Assembly: GCF_042094015.1 (NCBI RefSeq)
Contig: NZ_JBELDZ010000012.1
Coordinates: 1-43,509, forward strand
Reading direction: 5' to 3'
Source of the DNA: Aurantibacter sp042094015
Lineage (GTDB): Bacteria; Bacteroidota; Bacteroidia; Flavobacteriales; Flavobacteriaceae
Length of the DNA: 43,509 nt
Shown here: positions 17,387 to 25,331 of the stretch, piece after piece
How positions within the stretch are numbered: the first letter of the stretch is position 1
How the letters are laid out: the number at the start of each line of letters is the position of its first letter
The notes under the pieces: generated by a model
Seen by the model: only the letters and a program-made list of their open reading frames with translations
Database searches by the model: none
Told to the model about the DNA's origin: nothing
Position numbers and translations under genes: made by a program

Positions 17387-18013
17387 TCACAAATACGCTA
17401 AAAACTCATTTCTTGAAATATCTTTAGCACCAAGACTTTCTAAATGATTGGTGTAGTCTTGACAATCTATTAGTTTGTAATTTGTATTCTGGACAAAGGT
17501 AATTAAAGCCGCTTTACTGGCGTTACTTACTTTACTAAACATACTTTCGCCACAAAACATTCCGTTATTTAAATCTACACCATAGAATCCACCAACCAAT
17601 AAGTTTTCTTGCCAAACCTCAACAGATTTTGCATAACCTAATTTGTGTAATTCTGTATAAGCAGAAATCATTCCTTTTGTAATCCAAGTATCGTCCTGCC
17701 CAATGCGTTTTGCTTTAGCACATTGTGTAATTACTGCTTTAAAATCTTTATTTATGGTAACTGTTAAATTGCAATTTCGTAAAAATTGCCTCATACTTTT
17801 AGACACTTTTAAATCTTTTGGATACAATACAAATCGTGGATCTGGAGACCACCATAAAATTTGTTCATCGTTTTCAAACCAAGGAAAAATGCCTTGTTCA
17901 TAAGCCGACAATAATCGTTTTGGAGATAAATCGCCACCAAATGCCAATAAACCATCTTCTGTTGCTTGAGAAACTGGAGGGAAATTGTCATTTAGGTTTA
18001 AAAAGTGAACCAT
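17387..18013 (-). CDS. aat: Leucyl/phenylalanyl-tRNA-protein transferase
   Basis: Transfers Leu or Phe from tRNA to proteins with N-terminal Lys or Arg, marking them for ClpS/ClpAP degradation. Family motifs are FPPVSQATEDGLLAFGGDLS, LLSAYEQGIFPWF, WWSPDPRFVL, the WITKGMISAYTELHKLGYAKSVE stretch, and GGFYGVDLNNGMFCGESMFSK. At 208 residues it is a normal short form. The start ATG at 18013 opens MVHFLNLNDNFPP. It is convergent with tag and lies downstream of a terminator separating it from the DUF3127 gene. Confidence 0.95.
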   Translation of the reverse strand: MVHFLNLNDNFPPVSQATEDGLLAFGGDLSPKRLLSAYEQGIFPWFENDEQILWWSPDPRFVLYPKDLKVSKSMRQFLRNCNLTVTINKDFKAVITQCAKAKRIGQDDTWITKGMISAYTELHKLGYAKSVEVWQENLLVGGFYGVDLNNGMFCGESMFSKVSNASKAALITFVQNTNYKLIDCQDYTNHLESLGAKDISRNEFLAYL

Positions 18014-18042
18014 TTGTAATTAAGTAGAATTATAAAACTATA

Positions 18043-18074
18043 AAAAAACCTCAACAGTTAAAACTATTGAGGTT
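18043..18074 (-). terminator. Terminator after the DUF3127 gene
   Basis: AACCTCAA (18047-18054) pairs with TTGAGGTT (18067-18074), with an inner AGTT/AACT pairing. Read on the minus strand the stem is followed by TTTTTTA. It lies about 30 bases past the DUF3127 stop. Confidence 0.85.
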
Positions 18075-18102
18075 ATTATTTTGATTAACACTTACCTTTT
18101 AA

Positions 18103-18477
18103 TTAGAAAGGTAAATCGTCGTGATCTTCTTGTTTTAAATCTGTTGCTGGCTCAAAAGCTTGTGCAGGAGGAACTTCTGGCATACCTTGTGGTGCAGCCG
18201 CTTGTGCGCCTTCAATTCTCCATCCTTGCACAGAATTAAAATATTTAGTTTCTCCTTGTGGATTAACCCATTCTCTACCTCTTAAATTGATGTTAACTTT
18301 TACGTCTTGTCCAACTTGGTAGTTGTTTAATAGATCTGTTTTATCTTGAACAAATTCCACTAGAATATGTTGCGGATATTGCTCTTCTGTAGTTACAACT
18401 AATTCTCTCTTTCTAAACCCATTACTTCCAAAAGTTTGAGTTTCTCCAATCATTTTTACTTTTCCTTGTACTTCCAT
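18103..18477 (-). CDS. DUF3127 single-stranded-DNA-binding-like protein
   Basis: From the ATG at 18477 the protein has 124 residues and begins MEVQGKVKMIGETQTFGSNG, the conserved start of DUF3127. An upstream in-frame ATG at 18528 would add 17 residues and overlap the preceding gene by 22 bases, so I reject it. The core with FRKRELVVTTEEQYPQHI and GREWVNPQGETKYFNSVQGW is predicted to be an OB fold. A Pro/Ala-rich linker leads to the tip QEDHDDLPF, strikingly like the acidic C-terminal tip of SSB (DDDIPF) that recruits replication and repair partners. The gene is 29 bases downstream of the flavin reductase gene and closed by a terminator. Its role is unknown; ssDNA binding is inference. Confidence 0.9.
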   Translation of the reverse strand: MEVQGKVKMIGETQTFGSNGFRKRELVVTTEEQYPQHILVEFVQDKTDLLNNYQVGQDVKVNINLRGREWVNPQGETKYFNSVQGWRIEGAQAAAPQGMPEVPPAQAFEPATDLKQEDHDDLPF

Positions 18478-18506
18478 TATATTCGTGTATTTGTATTCGT
18501 CTTTAT

Positions 18507-19349
18507 TTAAGATAACAATGTTAACCAAGCTTTTTTAACGTCTTGGTTTTCTAAAAAAGCTTTCGCTTTTTGATGTTTTTCATCGTTATTTTTGAGGCTG
18601 CAATTAAAGGCTTTTATTTCACTTTCTAAAGGTAAGTTTTCAACATTTGCTAACAATCCTAAATCGTTACCTGATAAAATGTTACTGTTTCTTACAGATT
18701 CTGGTAAAGCATCTACTCCAATTCCTAACGTGGTTAATGGTTTTGGTATTTCAAAAAAACCTGTTTTTGCTCTACTATAAAAACTACCGCCAGCTCTAGA
18801 AACTAAATCTAATTTGGTTTGGTCTATACTTCCGTTTTCATCTAAAACAGCTTCATTTATATGCATTTTAACTACTTCACAAATAATTAGGTTTCCTGCG
18901 CCACCTTCAGTTCCTAATTTAACAATCTCGTTAACCTTACATTCCATTTGCACTGGACTTTCTGCTACTCTAAATGGTTTTACCTCATCACTTTTAAGCA
19001 TTGTTAAACCCGCTTTTTCAAACTCATTTACGCCTTGTCCGTATTCTGTACTACTTAAAGACATTTGTTGAACAATATCAAAGTTTACCACATTAATAAC
19101 CACTTCTTTTGTTAATTCTGCATTCTCCAATGTATGTTTAGTTGTGTTATCTCTAACACGTCTTGCTGGAGAAAATATTAAAATTGGCGGATTAGCACTG
19201 AACACATTAAAAAAGCTAAATGGCGATAAGTTTGAATTTCCATCTTCATCTATTGTACTTGCAAATGCAATTGGCCTTGGTGCAACCGCACTTAATAAAT
19301 ACCCGTGTAATTTAGCTGTAGTTAATTCGTTAGGTTTAAATGATTTCAT
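18507..19349 (-). CDS. Flavin reductase-like domain protein (FMN-binding)
   Basis: This 280-residue protein has the flavin reductase split-barrel pattern: LLSAVAPRPIAFASTIDEDG, NLSPFSFFNVFSANPPILIF, the RRVRDNTTKHTLENA phosphate-binding stretch, and FVVNVVNFD-like sequence. Related proteins bind FMN and reduce it with NAD(P)H or act as flavin stores. I start at the ATG at 19349 (MKSFKPNELT), because a good Bacteroidota promoter lies at 19368-19396 and an ATG at 19379 would fall inside it. The roughly 75-residue C-terminal extension (about 205-280) has NSNILSGNDLGLLANVENLP and is not part of the core domain. It is probably co-transcribed with the DUF3127 gene downstream. Confidence 0.88.
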   Translation of the reverse strand: MKSFKPNELTTAKLHGYLLSAVAPRPIAFASTIDEDGNSNLSPFSFFNVFSANPPILIFSPARRVRDNTTKHTLENAELTKEVVINVVNFDIVQQMSLSSTEYGQGVNEFEKAGLTMLKSDEVKPFRVAESPVQMECKVNEIVKLGTEGGAGNLIICEVVKMHINEAVLDENGSIDQTKLDLVSRAGGSFYSRAKTGFFEIPKPLTTLGIGVDALPESVRNSNILSGNDLGLLANVENLPLESEIKAFNCSLKNNDEKHQKAKAFLENQDVKKAWLTLLS

Positions 19350-19367
19350 TTTAAATATCTTAGATAG

Positions 19368-19396
19368 CAAAGATAGCAATTATTGAAACCTTCAAA
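19368..19396 (-). promoter_or_regulatory. Bacteroidota-type promoter of the flavin reductase gene
   Basis: On the minus strand TTTG (ending 19393) is followed by 17 bases and TATCTTTG (19375-19368), then C. Both -33 and -7 elements fit the Bacteroidota consensus. The predicted start of transcription, near 19362, supports translation from 19349. Confidence 0.65.
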
Positions 19397-19468
19397 AAAT
19401 TAATTTCTTTAGCTACTACGCAATATTATTAACAGTTTTGCATTATATTGATACCAAAATAAATTTAA

Positions 19469-20653
19469 ATGTTTACTACTAATAGACAATTAATACGTTG
19501 GGTTATAATTATAAGTTCTTTTGCTATAATTTCTTTAATTCTATGGAATACATTCACGTTTTTTCAGAAGTTCAAAGAAGAAGAACGCGCAAAAATGGAA
19601 ATTTGGTCTAACGCACAAAAAATATTTTCTAGCCAAGAAGATAATCCAAATTTTGATTTTCTAGTGAAGATTTTAAACAGCAACACTACAACACCAATTT
19701 TAGTAATTAATGTAGACGGAAGTATTAGTAATTTTAATAACATTGATTTTGGTGGTAAAGACGTTTCTAAATACGTAGAAAAAAATAAAACTAAACTTAT
19801 TAAACAATTTGAAGGCGAAAATACACCAATAGATATTTCGTATCTAGATAGTAAAACTCAAGAGCGCATAATGGTTAGTAAATTATACTACGGAAATGCG
19901 CCACTACTCAACAAATTGAAATTTTACCCTTTAGCTTTACTTTTAATTATAGTTCTTTTTGCTGCTGTGGTCATTTTCTTTTATAAGAGTTCTAAAACGG
20001 CTTCGCAAAACAAATTATGGTCTGGAATGGCTAAAGAAACTGCTCATCAAATTGGAACCCCTTTAAGCTCTTTAATTGGCTGGATAGAAATCTTAAAGAC
20101 TGAAAATGTGGATCAGTCTTATATTTTAGAAATGGAAAAAGATATAGACAGATTACAAACAATTACTGAACGCTTTAGTAAAATAGGCTCTATTCCTACT
20201 TTAAAGCCTTTAAATATTGTTGAGGAAACTAGGTCTTCTTTCAACTATTTAACATCTAGGCTTTCTAAATTAGTAGATTTTAAACTAGAACTTCCAGAAG
20301 ATGATATTATGGTTAACTTAAATCAGCAATTATATAGCTGGACTATTGAAAATTTACTTAAAAATAGTGTAGATGCCATGAAAGGTAAAGGTGAATTACA
20401 TTTAAAGTTATGGCAACTTGAAGATAATGTTTATATAACCGTTACAGATACTGGTAAAGGGATTCCTAAAAACAAGTTTAACACCATTTTTGAAACAGGT
20501 TACACCACTAAAAAAAGAGGTTGGGGTTTAGGTTTATCTTTAACAAAACGTATTGTTGAAGAATTTCATAATGGGAAAATAAAAGTAGAACACTCTGAAA
20601 TTGATAAAGGCACCACTTTTAAAATGAGTTATAAATCTATAATTGGGCTTTAA
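19469..20653 (+). CDS. Membrane sensor histidine kinase without HAMP domain
   Basis: The 394-residue protein has two membrane helices (about 11-31 and 152-172) around a roughly 120-residue extracytoplasmic sensor, then goes straight into the kinase core with no recognisable HAMP domain. The H-box is AKETAHQIGTPLSSLIGW with His193, the N-box is ENLLKNSVDAM with Asn295, the G1 box is DTGKGIP (327-333) and the G2 box is GWGLGLSL. All the catalytic residues are present. No response regulator lies in the window, so it is an orphan kinase. Its 3' end overlaps the convergent HIT gene by 17 bases. The signal is unknown; the sensor is rich in Asn and Asp. Confidence 0.92.
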   Translation: MFTTNRQLIRWVIIISSFAIISLILWNTFTFFQKFKEEERAKMEIWSNAQKIFSSQEDNPNFDFLVKILNSNTTTPILVINVDGSISNFNNIDFGGKDVSKYVEKNKTKLIKQFEGENTPIDISYLDSKTQERIMVSKLYYGNAPLLNKLKFYPLALLLIIVLFAAVVIFFYKSSKTASQNKLWSGMAKETAHQIGTPLSSLIGWIEILKTENVDQSYILEMEKDIDRLQTITERFSKIGSIPTLKPLNIVEETRSSFNYLTSRLSKLVDFKLELPEDDIMVNLNQQLYSWTIENLLKNSVDAMKGKGELHLKLWQLEDNVYITVTDTGKGIPKNKFNTIFETGYTTKKRGWGLGLSLTKRIVEEFHNGKIKVEHSEIDKGTTFKMSYKSIIGL

Positions 20654-21026
20654 TTGAAGCTGCAATAGTCTCAAACTCTTTAGAGGTTAATTTAGTCTTA
20701 CTGATAAAACGAGCATCTTCCATTGTTGATAAAGGAATTAAATGTACGTGTGCGTGTGGTACTTCTAAACCAATAACAGACATTCCAACACGTTTACAAT
20801 CTATAGCTTTTTCAATTGCAATAGCTACAGTGCGAGAAAACTTAAGTAACTCTATATAACTTGTTTCTTCTAAATCAAAAATCTTATCAACTTCTTTTTT
20901 TGGAATACAAAGCGTATGTCCCTTAGCATTAGGATTGATATCTAAAAACGCTAAAAAATCGTCTGTCTCTGCTACTTTATAAGAAGGAATTTCACCTGAA
21001 ATAATTTTAGAAAAAATAGAAGCCAT
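20637..21026 (-). CDS. HIT family nucleotide hydrolase or transferase
   Basis: This 129-residue histidine-triad protein begins ASIFSKIISGEIPSYKVAE and contains the motif HAHVHLIP, with the catalytic histidine in the middle, and AFLDINPNAKGHTLCIPK. Related Hint-type proteins hydrolyse AMP-lysine or other adenosine 5'-phosphoramidates in the cytoplasm; the substrate here is not known. The 3' end overlaps the convergent kinase gene by 17 bases. It starts 32 bases after greA on the same strand, so it is likely its operon partner, an arrangement I recall as common in flavobacteria. Confidence 0.94.
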   Translation of the reverse strand: MASIFSKIISGEIPSYKVAETDDFLAFLDINPNAKGHTLCIPKKEVDKIFDLEETSYIELLKFSRTVAIAIEKAIDCKRVGMSVIGLEVPHAHVHLIPLSTMEDARFISKTKLTSKEFETIAASIKAQL

Positions 21027-21058
21027 AATTAAAAGAGTTTTAATATAAGTTACGAAAA

Positions 21059-21532
21059 TTATCTTGTAATCTCTATGATATCAAATTTAATAATTCCGCT
21101 TGGAACACTAATCTCTGCAATTTCACCAACACTTTTACCTAACAAACCTTTACCAATTGGAGAGTTTACAGATAGTTTTCCTGTTGCTAAATCTGCTTCT
21201 CCATCTGCTACCAGTGTGTAAACCATTTCCATTCCGTTGGTTTGATTTTTTATTTTGACTTTAGATAACACTAAAGCTTTACTTGTGTCTAATTGAGACT
21301 CATCTATAACACGAGCTCCTGCTAAAGCATCTTCTAGTTTTGCAATACGCATCTCCAACATTCCTTGTGCTTCTTTAGCTGCATCATATTCAGCATTTTC
21401 ACTTAAATCGCCTTTATCTCTTGCTTCTGCAATAGCCCTAGAAGCTTTTACGCGTTCTACATCTTTAAGCTCTCTAAGTTCAGCTCTTAATTTTTTTAAT
21501 CCTTCAGCAGTATAGTAAGATACTTTACTCAT
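21059..21532 (-). CDS. greA: Transcription elongation factor GreA
   Basis: GreA reactivates backtracked RNA polymerase by stimulating transcript cleavage. The N-terminal coiled coil carries DKGDLSENAEYDAAKEAQ, with the acidic tip Asp and Glu, and the C-terminal FKBP-like domain includes SVNSPIGKGLLGKSVGE. I start at the ATG at 21532 (MSKVSYYTAEGLKKLRAELR), giving 157 residues, the normal GreA length. An in-frame ATG at 21616 would add 28 hydrophobic residues that no GreA has. The leader between a -7-like box (21614-21621) and the ATG contains a hairpin followed by seven T residues, a possible attenuator. The HIT gene follows on the same strand. Confidence 0.96.
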   Translation of the reverse strand: MSKVSYYTAEGLKKLRAELRELKDVERVKASRAIAEARDKGDLSENAEYDAAKEAQGMLEMRIAKLEDALAGARVIDESQLDTSKALVLSKVKIKNQTNGMEMVYTLVADGEADLATGKLSVNSPIGKGLLGKSVGEIAEISVPSGIIKFDIIEITR

Positions 21533-21582
21533 AATCTTTTCGTTTAATAAATAACTGTAAATACTGAAAAAACTCAGCAAAT

Positions 21583-21606
21583 AAAAAAATCCCGTTTGCA
21601 CGAGAT
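21583..21606 (-). promoter_or_regulatory. Terminator-like hairpin in the greA leader
   Basis: On the minus strand ATCTCG (21606-21601) can pair with CGGGAT (21594-21589, one G-U pair) around a TGCAAA loop. Seven T residues (21589-21583) follow, ending about 50 bases before the greA ATG. No gene lies upstream on this strand, so it is not an ordinary end-of-gene terminator. Confidence 0.5.
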
Positions 21607-21613
21607 TGTAATA

Positions 21614-21621
21614 CAAATATA
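21614..21621 (-). promoter_or_regulatory. Possible -7 box of greA
   Basis: The minus strand reads TATATTTG, an exact TAnnTTTG match. No clear TTG lies in the -33 region. Transcription from here would start within a few bases of the leader hairpin, which leaves little room for a terminated RNA, so a start farther upstream is possible. Confidence 0.35.
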
Positions 21622-21670
21622 TAAAATGAAAACAGTTTTTATATTACATTGCACTAAAAATAGTTGACTT

Positions 21671-22120
21671 ATGAAATATTTTATATTAATATCCCTAATT
21701 ACAATAACTATACTGAGCTGTCAAAAAAATGATGAGTTAGCGCTTCAAAACAATCCATTTATTCCAAATTTTACTTTTGACACACAGACTTTAATCAACA
21801 CGGATTTACCACAATATAATGATCTTCAATTTCCAGGAAATCATATTATATTAAATAACAATTATGGCTTAAATGGTGTAGTCGTATATTATGCTGGTGG
21901 AACAAATTATAGCGCTTTTGAACTAACCGACCCGAGTCATGTTGTATCAAATTGCTCTAAACTTACAGTTGAAGGCGTAATTGCAACATGTGGTTGTGAT
22001 GATTTTAATGAATTTGAAATCCTTTCCGGTCAACCCTATAATGGCACTTCATCTCAATATACCTTAAAACACTATTTTGTAGAAGTTAATGGAAGTGTTA
22101 TTAGAGTGTATAATAACTAA
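21671..22120 (+). CDS. Lipoprotein with degenerate Rieske-like pattern
   Basis: An N-terminal signal ending ITILSC with a lipobox cysteine at residue 17 marks this 149-residue protein as a lipoprotein, probably facing the periplasm or outside. The remainder has NLPLYN-like sequence (INTDLPQYNDLQFPGNHIIL), GLNGVVVYYAGGTNYSAFEL, then DPSHVVSNCSKL and TCGCDDFNEFEILSGQP. This layout recalls a flavobacterial family with a Rieske-like fold, but the C-x-H and C-x2-H ligands of a [2Fe-2S] cluster are not complete (DPSH in place of CPNH-like), so an iron-sulfur cluster is doubtful. It is a single gene, divergent from greA, closed by a terminator. Confidence 0.75.
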   Translation: MKYFILISLITITILSCQKNDELALQNNPFIPNFTFDTQTLINTDLPQYNDLQFPGNHIILNNNYGLNGVVVYYAGGTNYSAFELTDPSHVVSNCSKLTVEGVIATCGCDDFNEFEILSGQPYNGTSSQYTLKHYFVEVNGSVIRVYNN

Positions 22121-22150
22121 AAAAATCACAGTCTAAGACTGTGATTTTTT
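22119..22150. terminator. Bidirectional terminator between the lipoprotein and metalloprotease genes
   Basis: AAAAATCACAGTCT (22121-22134) pairs with AGACTGTGATTTTT (22136-22149), with a small loop in practice. Both strands end in a T tract, so it can serve both convergent genes. Confidence 0.88.
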
Positions 22151-22171
22151 AATTAAGCTAAAATAGATATA

Positions 22172-25100
22172 TTATTTTATAAGTATCTTTTTTACTGTAG
22201 TACTATTTCCAGATTGGATTTGTAACAAATACATTCCAGACTGAACACTTTTCAAATTCACCTCAGTCTTTAAACTATTATTAGGTGAATTAGTAGAATT
22301 ATAAATAGCTCTACCTCTTACATCAAAAACAGTTACCTTAAACTTTGATGTTATAGTATTTGCATAAGACACATAGAAACTACCATTATTAGGATTAGGG
22401 TAAACATTAAAATTAGAGTTATTAAATTCATTAGTAGATAATGAATTTGTAACTATTACTGTATAATCTTCTACTTCTGCATCATAAACATCTTGTGATG
22501 GATCAGGTCCGTTATCATCACAAGCGCCTGGCTTAGAATCCCATTGTGTGGAAACTCTCATTATTGTAGCTCCAAGTACTGCATCCGCAGGAACTGTTAC
22601 AGATACAGGAGATAAACTCGTTAACCCATTAATTACGTTCTGCGCTCCACCAAGATAATATTCTTCAGAAGCTTCTAATACACAGTTTTGATTCCAATCA
22701 ATCCAAACAGCAGTCTCTAATGGATAATCTCCATCTGTATTTACTCTAACGGATAAATTATGCGTATCATTCAATTCAACTTCTGTTACTGTAATAGAAC
22801 TTGGATCTACACCTGTGTAATCACTGTAACCTGCTGGTTTTGCAGACGGGTTATTTATTGTTGCAAACACAACACTAGTTGTACTTGTGTCATAAAGCAT
22901 ATTACCTACAGAAGGACATATTCCGTCTATTTTTGTTAAATCAACCTGATTTGTCCTTACAGTAGAAGCAGTACTTGTCATTGTAATGGTAGATGTTCCC
23001 GCAGCAACACCAGACATACCTGTTATTTCCATAGTAACTAATCCACTACTTGTTCTAGATGCTGGCGTAAAAGTTACATTAGTTCCTCCTGGTTGACCAG
23101 ATGCACCAAATGTTGTATTTTCGTTATAGCCATTTACAGCATCAAAATTAAATTCAAATTGTACACTATCTTCTGAACAAATTGTTTTTCCAGAAGAAAC
23201 ATTGTTTACAACATAAACAGGAGCATTTGAAATTTCAAACTCAGGTGTTACTGAATAAAATATGTTATCATTAGCTTCTACTAAAACACGAATCATAGAC
23301 CCTATTGTTAAAGCTGGAACAGAAACATCTTCGGTACCGTCATTTGCTGTGGCAACTGCTAAGTCTGTAAAGGTAACCCCATTATCTGTTGATATTTTAA
23401 TATTTACTGATTGGCAGTTTATTGTTCCATTAGTTGTTGCTCCAACATTCCAAGTTAAGGTTTGAGTAGAGCTTGGAGCCCAAGCTGCAGGTGTATTTAC
23501 TGTAAAAGGATCTACATCTTCCACAGTAACCGTCATTAAATCTGCATGTGTTTGACCAATTCCATTAGCAAAACCACTACCATTATCTCTTACTAATAAT
23601 GCAAATTCCATTGTTCTAGCAACAGAAGGTGTTACTTCCCAAGTTGGAGTTAAATTATCTGCTAATACATTATTAAATGTTGGCATATATCTATCCGAAG
23701 ATGCTGTTGGTAAAATTGAACGATAAAGCGGTCCTGAAGTCCAAGTTGATTCTGGAGCACCATCTCCAGGCGCACGTTCTGGGTCGTTTTGTGACCAATT
23801 ATAAGTTAGTGTTCCTAATCCATCTGGATCTGTTGCAGAACCTTTTAAAACATACGCTGTACTCTTAGGGATGTTAAAGTCTGAACCCGCATTTGCTACT
23901 GGCGGTTGGTTTGTTAATGCCATTTGTGCAGCACAATCACTATTTCCTCCTGGTTGAATATTGGAAGATATATCTCTAATATTTACATAGTTAAAATGTG
24001 CATCACTATTGTTTTGAACATTAGTAGCACAAATCCCTGCATAACCCATTATTGAACTTCCTGAAGCTGGCTCTACCTCAGTTGTTCCATTACCAGAACG
24101 ACTACAAGTATTCATAGTATGATATCCGTCTAATTGATGACCCATTTCATGAGCAACATAATCAATATCAAAAGGATCTCCTGTAGGATTAGCTCTTCCT
24201 GTATAACCTCTACCTTTTTGGTTTCCAGTATATGGTGGCGCTCCATCTAAACATACACAACCTAAACAACCTGCACTTCCTCCGCCAGAAGTGTTGAAAT
24301 TATGACCAATATCATAAAGACTTTCGTCGTTCAAAGTTGTAGAAATTGTTCTTTGAGTTTGTGTGTTAAACTCTCCATTCCAAGGGTCTGTTCCTCCATT
24401 ATAATAGATTAATTCATCATTTCGAGCAATAAAAATTAACGTAATTGCTAAATCGCGCTCATAAACTTCATTTACTCTATTTACAGTAATTGCCATTTGT
24501 GCTTGAATATTAGCTTTCTTTTGAGCATCTGTACCAGTTCCGTCAAAGATTGCTCCGTACTCTCCATTACAAGTTTGAGCTAATCTAAAAGTTCTTAATA
24601 CTCTGTCGTTAATATCTGCTCTAAAACTAGACGTATCATTCTCTAAAGATTTTAATCTTATACCATCTTCTGTTAGGCATTCAAATTGCTGTGTGTCTTG
24701 CCCCAAAGCTACTCTATCGTAAACCATATAAGCAGAATTATTCGCTGTATAAGGATCTATATAGGTTGAACTATATTTTCCTGACAATTTAATAGTATTT
24801 AACCCAAATTGAGTTATACTAAAACGCATTGTAGCTGTAGGGTCATCTATTCCAGTTGCTTTATACGTTTTAATCATTGGGAATTTGACAGCTAGTCCAG
24901 CTTCCATTATAGGTGCTTCTGCAATTCTAAAACGTTCTAAAACACCATTTGAATTTGGAAAATCAATAATTAAGTTTGAAACACCTGTATTAACTCCGCG
25001 TAAAGGTGCATTAGATAAGGCGCTTTTTAAAGCATCCATATTTAAAGTAAATACTTGAAACTTACTAGGGTGAGAAGCTCTATACTTCAGTTCTTCATTT

Positions 25101-25210
25101 TGAAATTTTTCTTTTGTAGTTTTTTGCCAAAATCGACCCGAATAATCTTGGGCTATATTAATATTAAAGCAAAACAAGGCTGAAACCAACCAAAATGTAA
25201 TTTTTTTCAT
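22172..25210 (-). CDS. Secreted reprolysin-like metalloprotease with GEVED domain and T9SS tail
   Basis: The 1012-residue protein begins with a signal peptide (MKKITFWLVSALFCFNINIAQ), followed by a propeptide-like region (to about residue 200) and a metzincin-type catalytic domain. HEMGHQLDGYH at residues 354-364 carries three zinc-binding histidines, and SIMGYAGIC is the Met-turn. In the usual HExxHxxGxxH signature, glycine is at position 8; here position 8 is Asp and the glycine is at 9. Downstream are a PKD-like region (PPVANAGSDFNIPK), Ig-like domains, a GEVED domain with WIDWNQNC and AEVEDYTVIV, and a T9SS type A tail with NFNVYPNPNNGSFYV and SGMYLLQI. It is exported through the T9SS and probably degrades extracellular protein. 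It is a single gene with a shared terminator downstream. Confidence 0.92.
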   Translation of the reverse strand: MKKITFWLVSALFCFNINIAQDYSGRFWQKTTKEKFQNEELKYRASHPSKFQVFTLNMDALKSALSNAPLRGVNTGVSNLIIDFPNSNGVLERFRIAEAPIMEAGLAVKFPMIKTYKATGIDDPTATMRFSITQFGLNTIKLSGKYSSTYIDPYTANNSAYMVYDRVALGQDTQQFECLTEDGIRLKSLENDTSSFRADINDRVLRTFRLAQTCNGEYGAIFDGTGTDAQKKANIQAQMAITVNRVNEVYERDLAITLIFIARNDELIYYNGGTDPWNGEFNTQTQRTISTTLNDESLYDIGHNFNTSGGGSAGCLGCVCLDGAPPYTGNQKGRGYTGRANPTGDPFDIDYVAHEMGHQLDGYHTMNTCSRSGNGTTEVEPASGSSIMGYAGICATNVQNNSDAHFNYVNIRDISSNIQPGGNSDCAAQMALTNQPPVANAGSDFNIPKSTAYVLKGSATDPDGLGTLTYNWSQNDPERAPGDGAPESTWTSGPLYRSILPTASSDRYMPTFNNVLADNLTPTWEVTPSVARTMEFALLVRDNGSGFANGIGQTHADLMTVTVEDVDPFTVNTPAAWAPSSTQTLTWNVGATTNGTINCQSVNIKISTDNGVTFTDLAVATANDGTEDVSVPALTIGSMIRVLVEANDNIFYSVTPEFEISNAPVYVVNNVSSGKTICSEDSVQFEFNFDAVNGYNENTTFGASGQPGGTNVTFTPASRTSSGLVTMEITGMSGVAAGTSTITMTSTASTVRTNQVDLTKIDGICPSVGNMLYDTSTTSVVFATINNPSAKPAGYSDYTGVDPSSITVTEVELNDTHNLSVRVNTDGDYPLETAVWIDWNQNCVLEASEEYYLGGAQNVINGLTSLSPVSVTVPADAVLGATIMRVSTQWDSKPGACDDNGPDPSQDVYDAEVEDYTVIVTNSLSTNEFNNSNFNVYPNPNNGSFYVSYANTITSKFKVTVFDVRGRAIYNSTNSPNNSLKTEVNLKSVQSGMYLLQIQSGNSTTVKKILIK

Positions 25211-25307
25211 AACACTATGTAGATTACGTTAAATATTTCTTAAAAATACAAAAAAACATAGTATAAAATAGAATCTAAAAAAATCTTCTTAATCAATATT
25301 ACTTTTT

Positions 25308-25315
25308 TACTTTTG
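25308..25315 (+). promoter_or_regulatory. Bacteroidota-type -7 box of ribF
   Basis: TACTTTTG followed by C matches TAnnTTTG exactly. It lies 16 bases before the TTG start codon of ribF. There is no clear TTG at -33. It implies a very short leader and excludes an upstream translation start. Confidence 0.5.
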
Positions 25316-25331
25316 CATTAAACTGTTTTAC

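Noticed and set aside
18478..18528. N-terminal extension of the DUF3127 gene
   Set aside because: It overlaps the upstream gene and lies before the conserved start MEVQGKVKMIG.
21533..21616. N-terminal extension of greA
   Set aside because: It encodes a hydrophobic stretch foreign to GreA and covers the leader hairpin; the ATG at 21532 gives the normal start MSKVSYYT.
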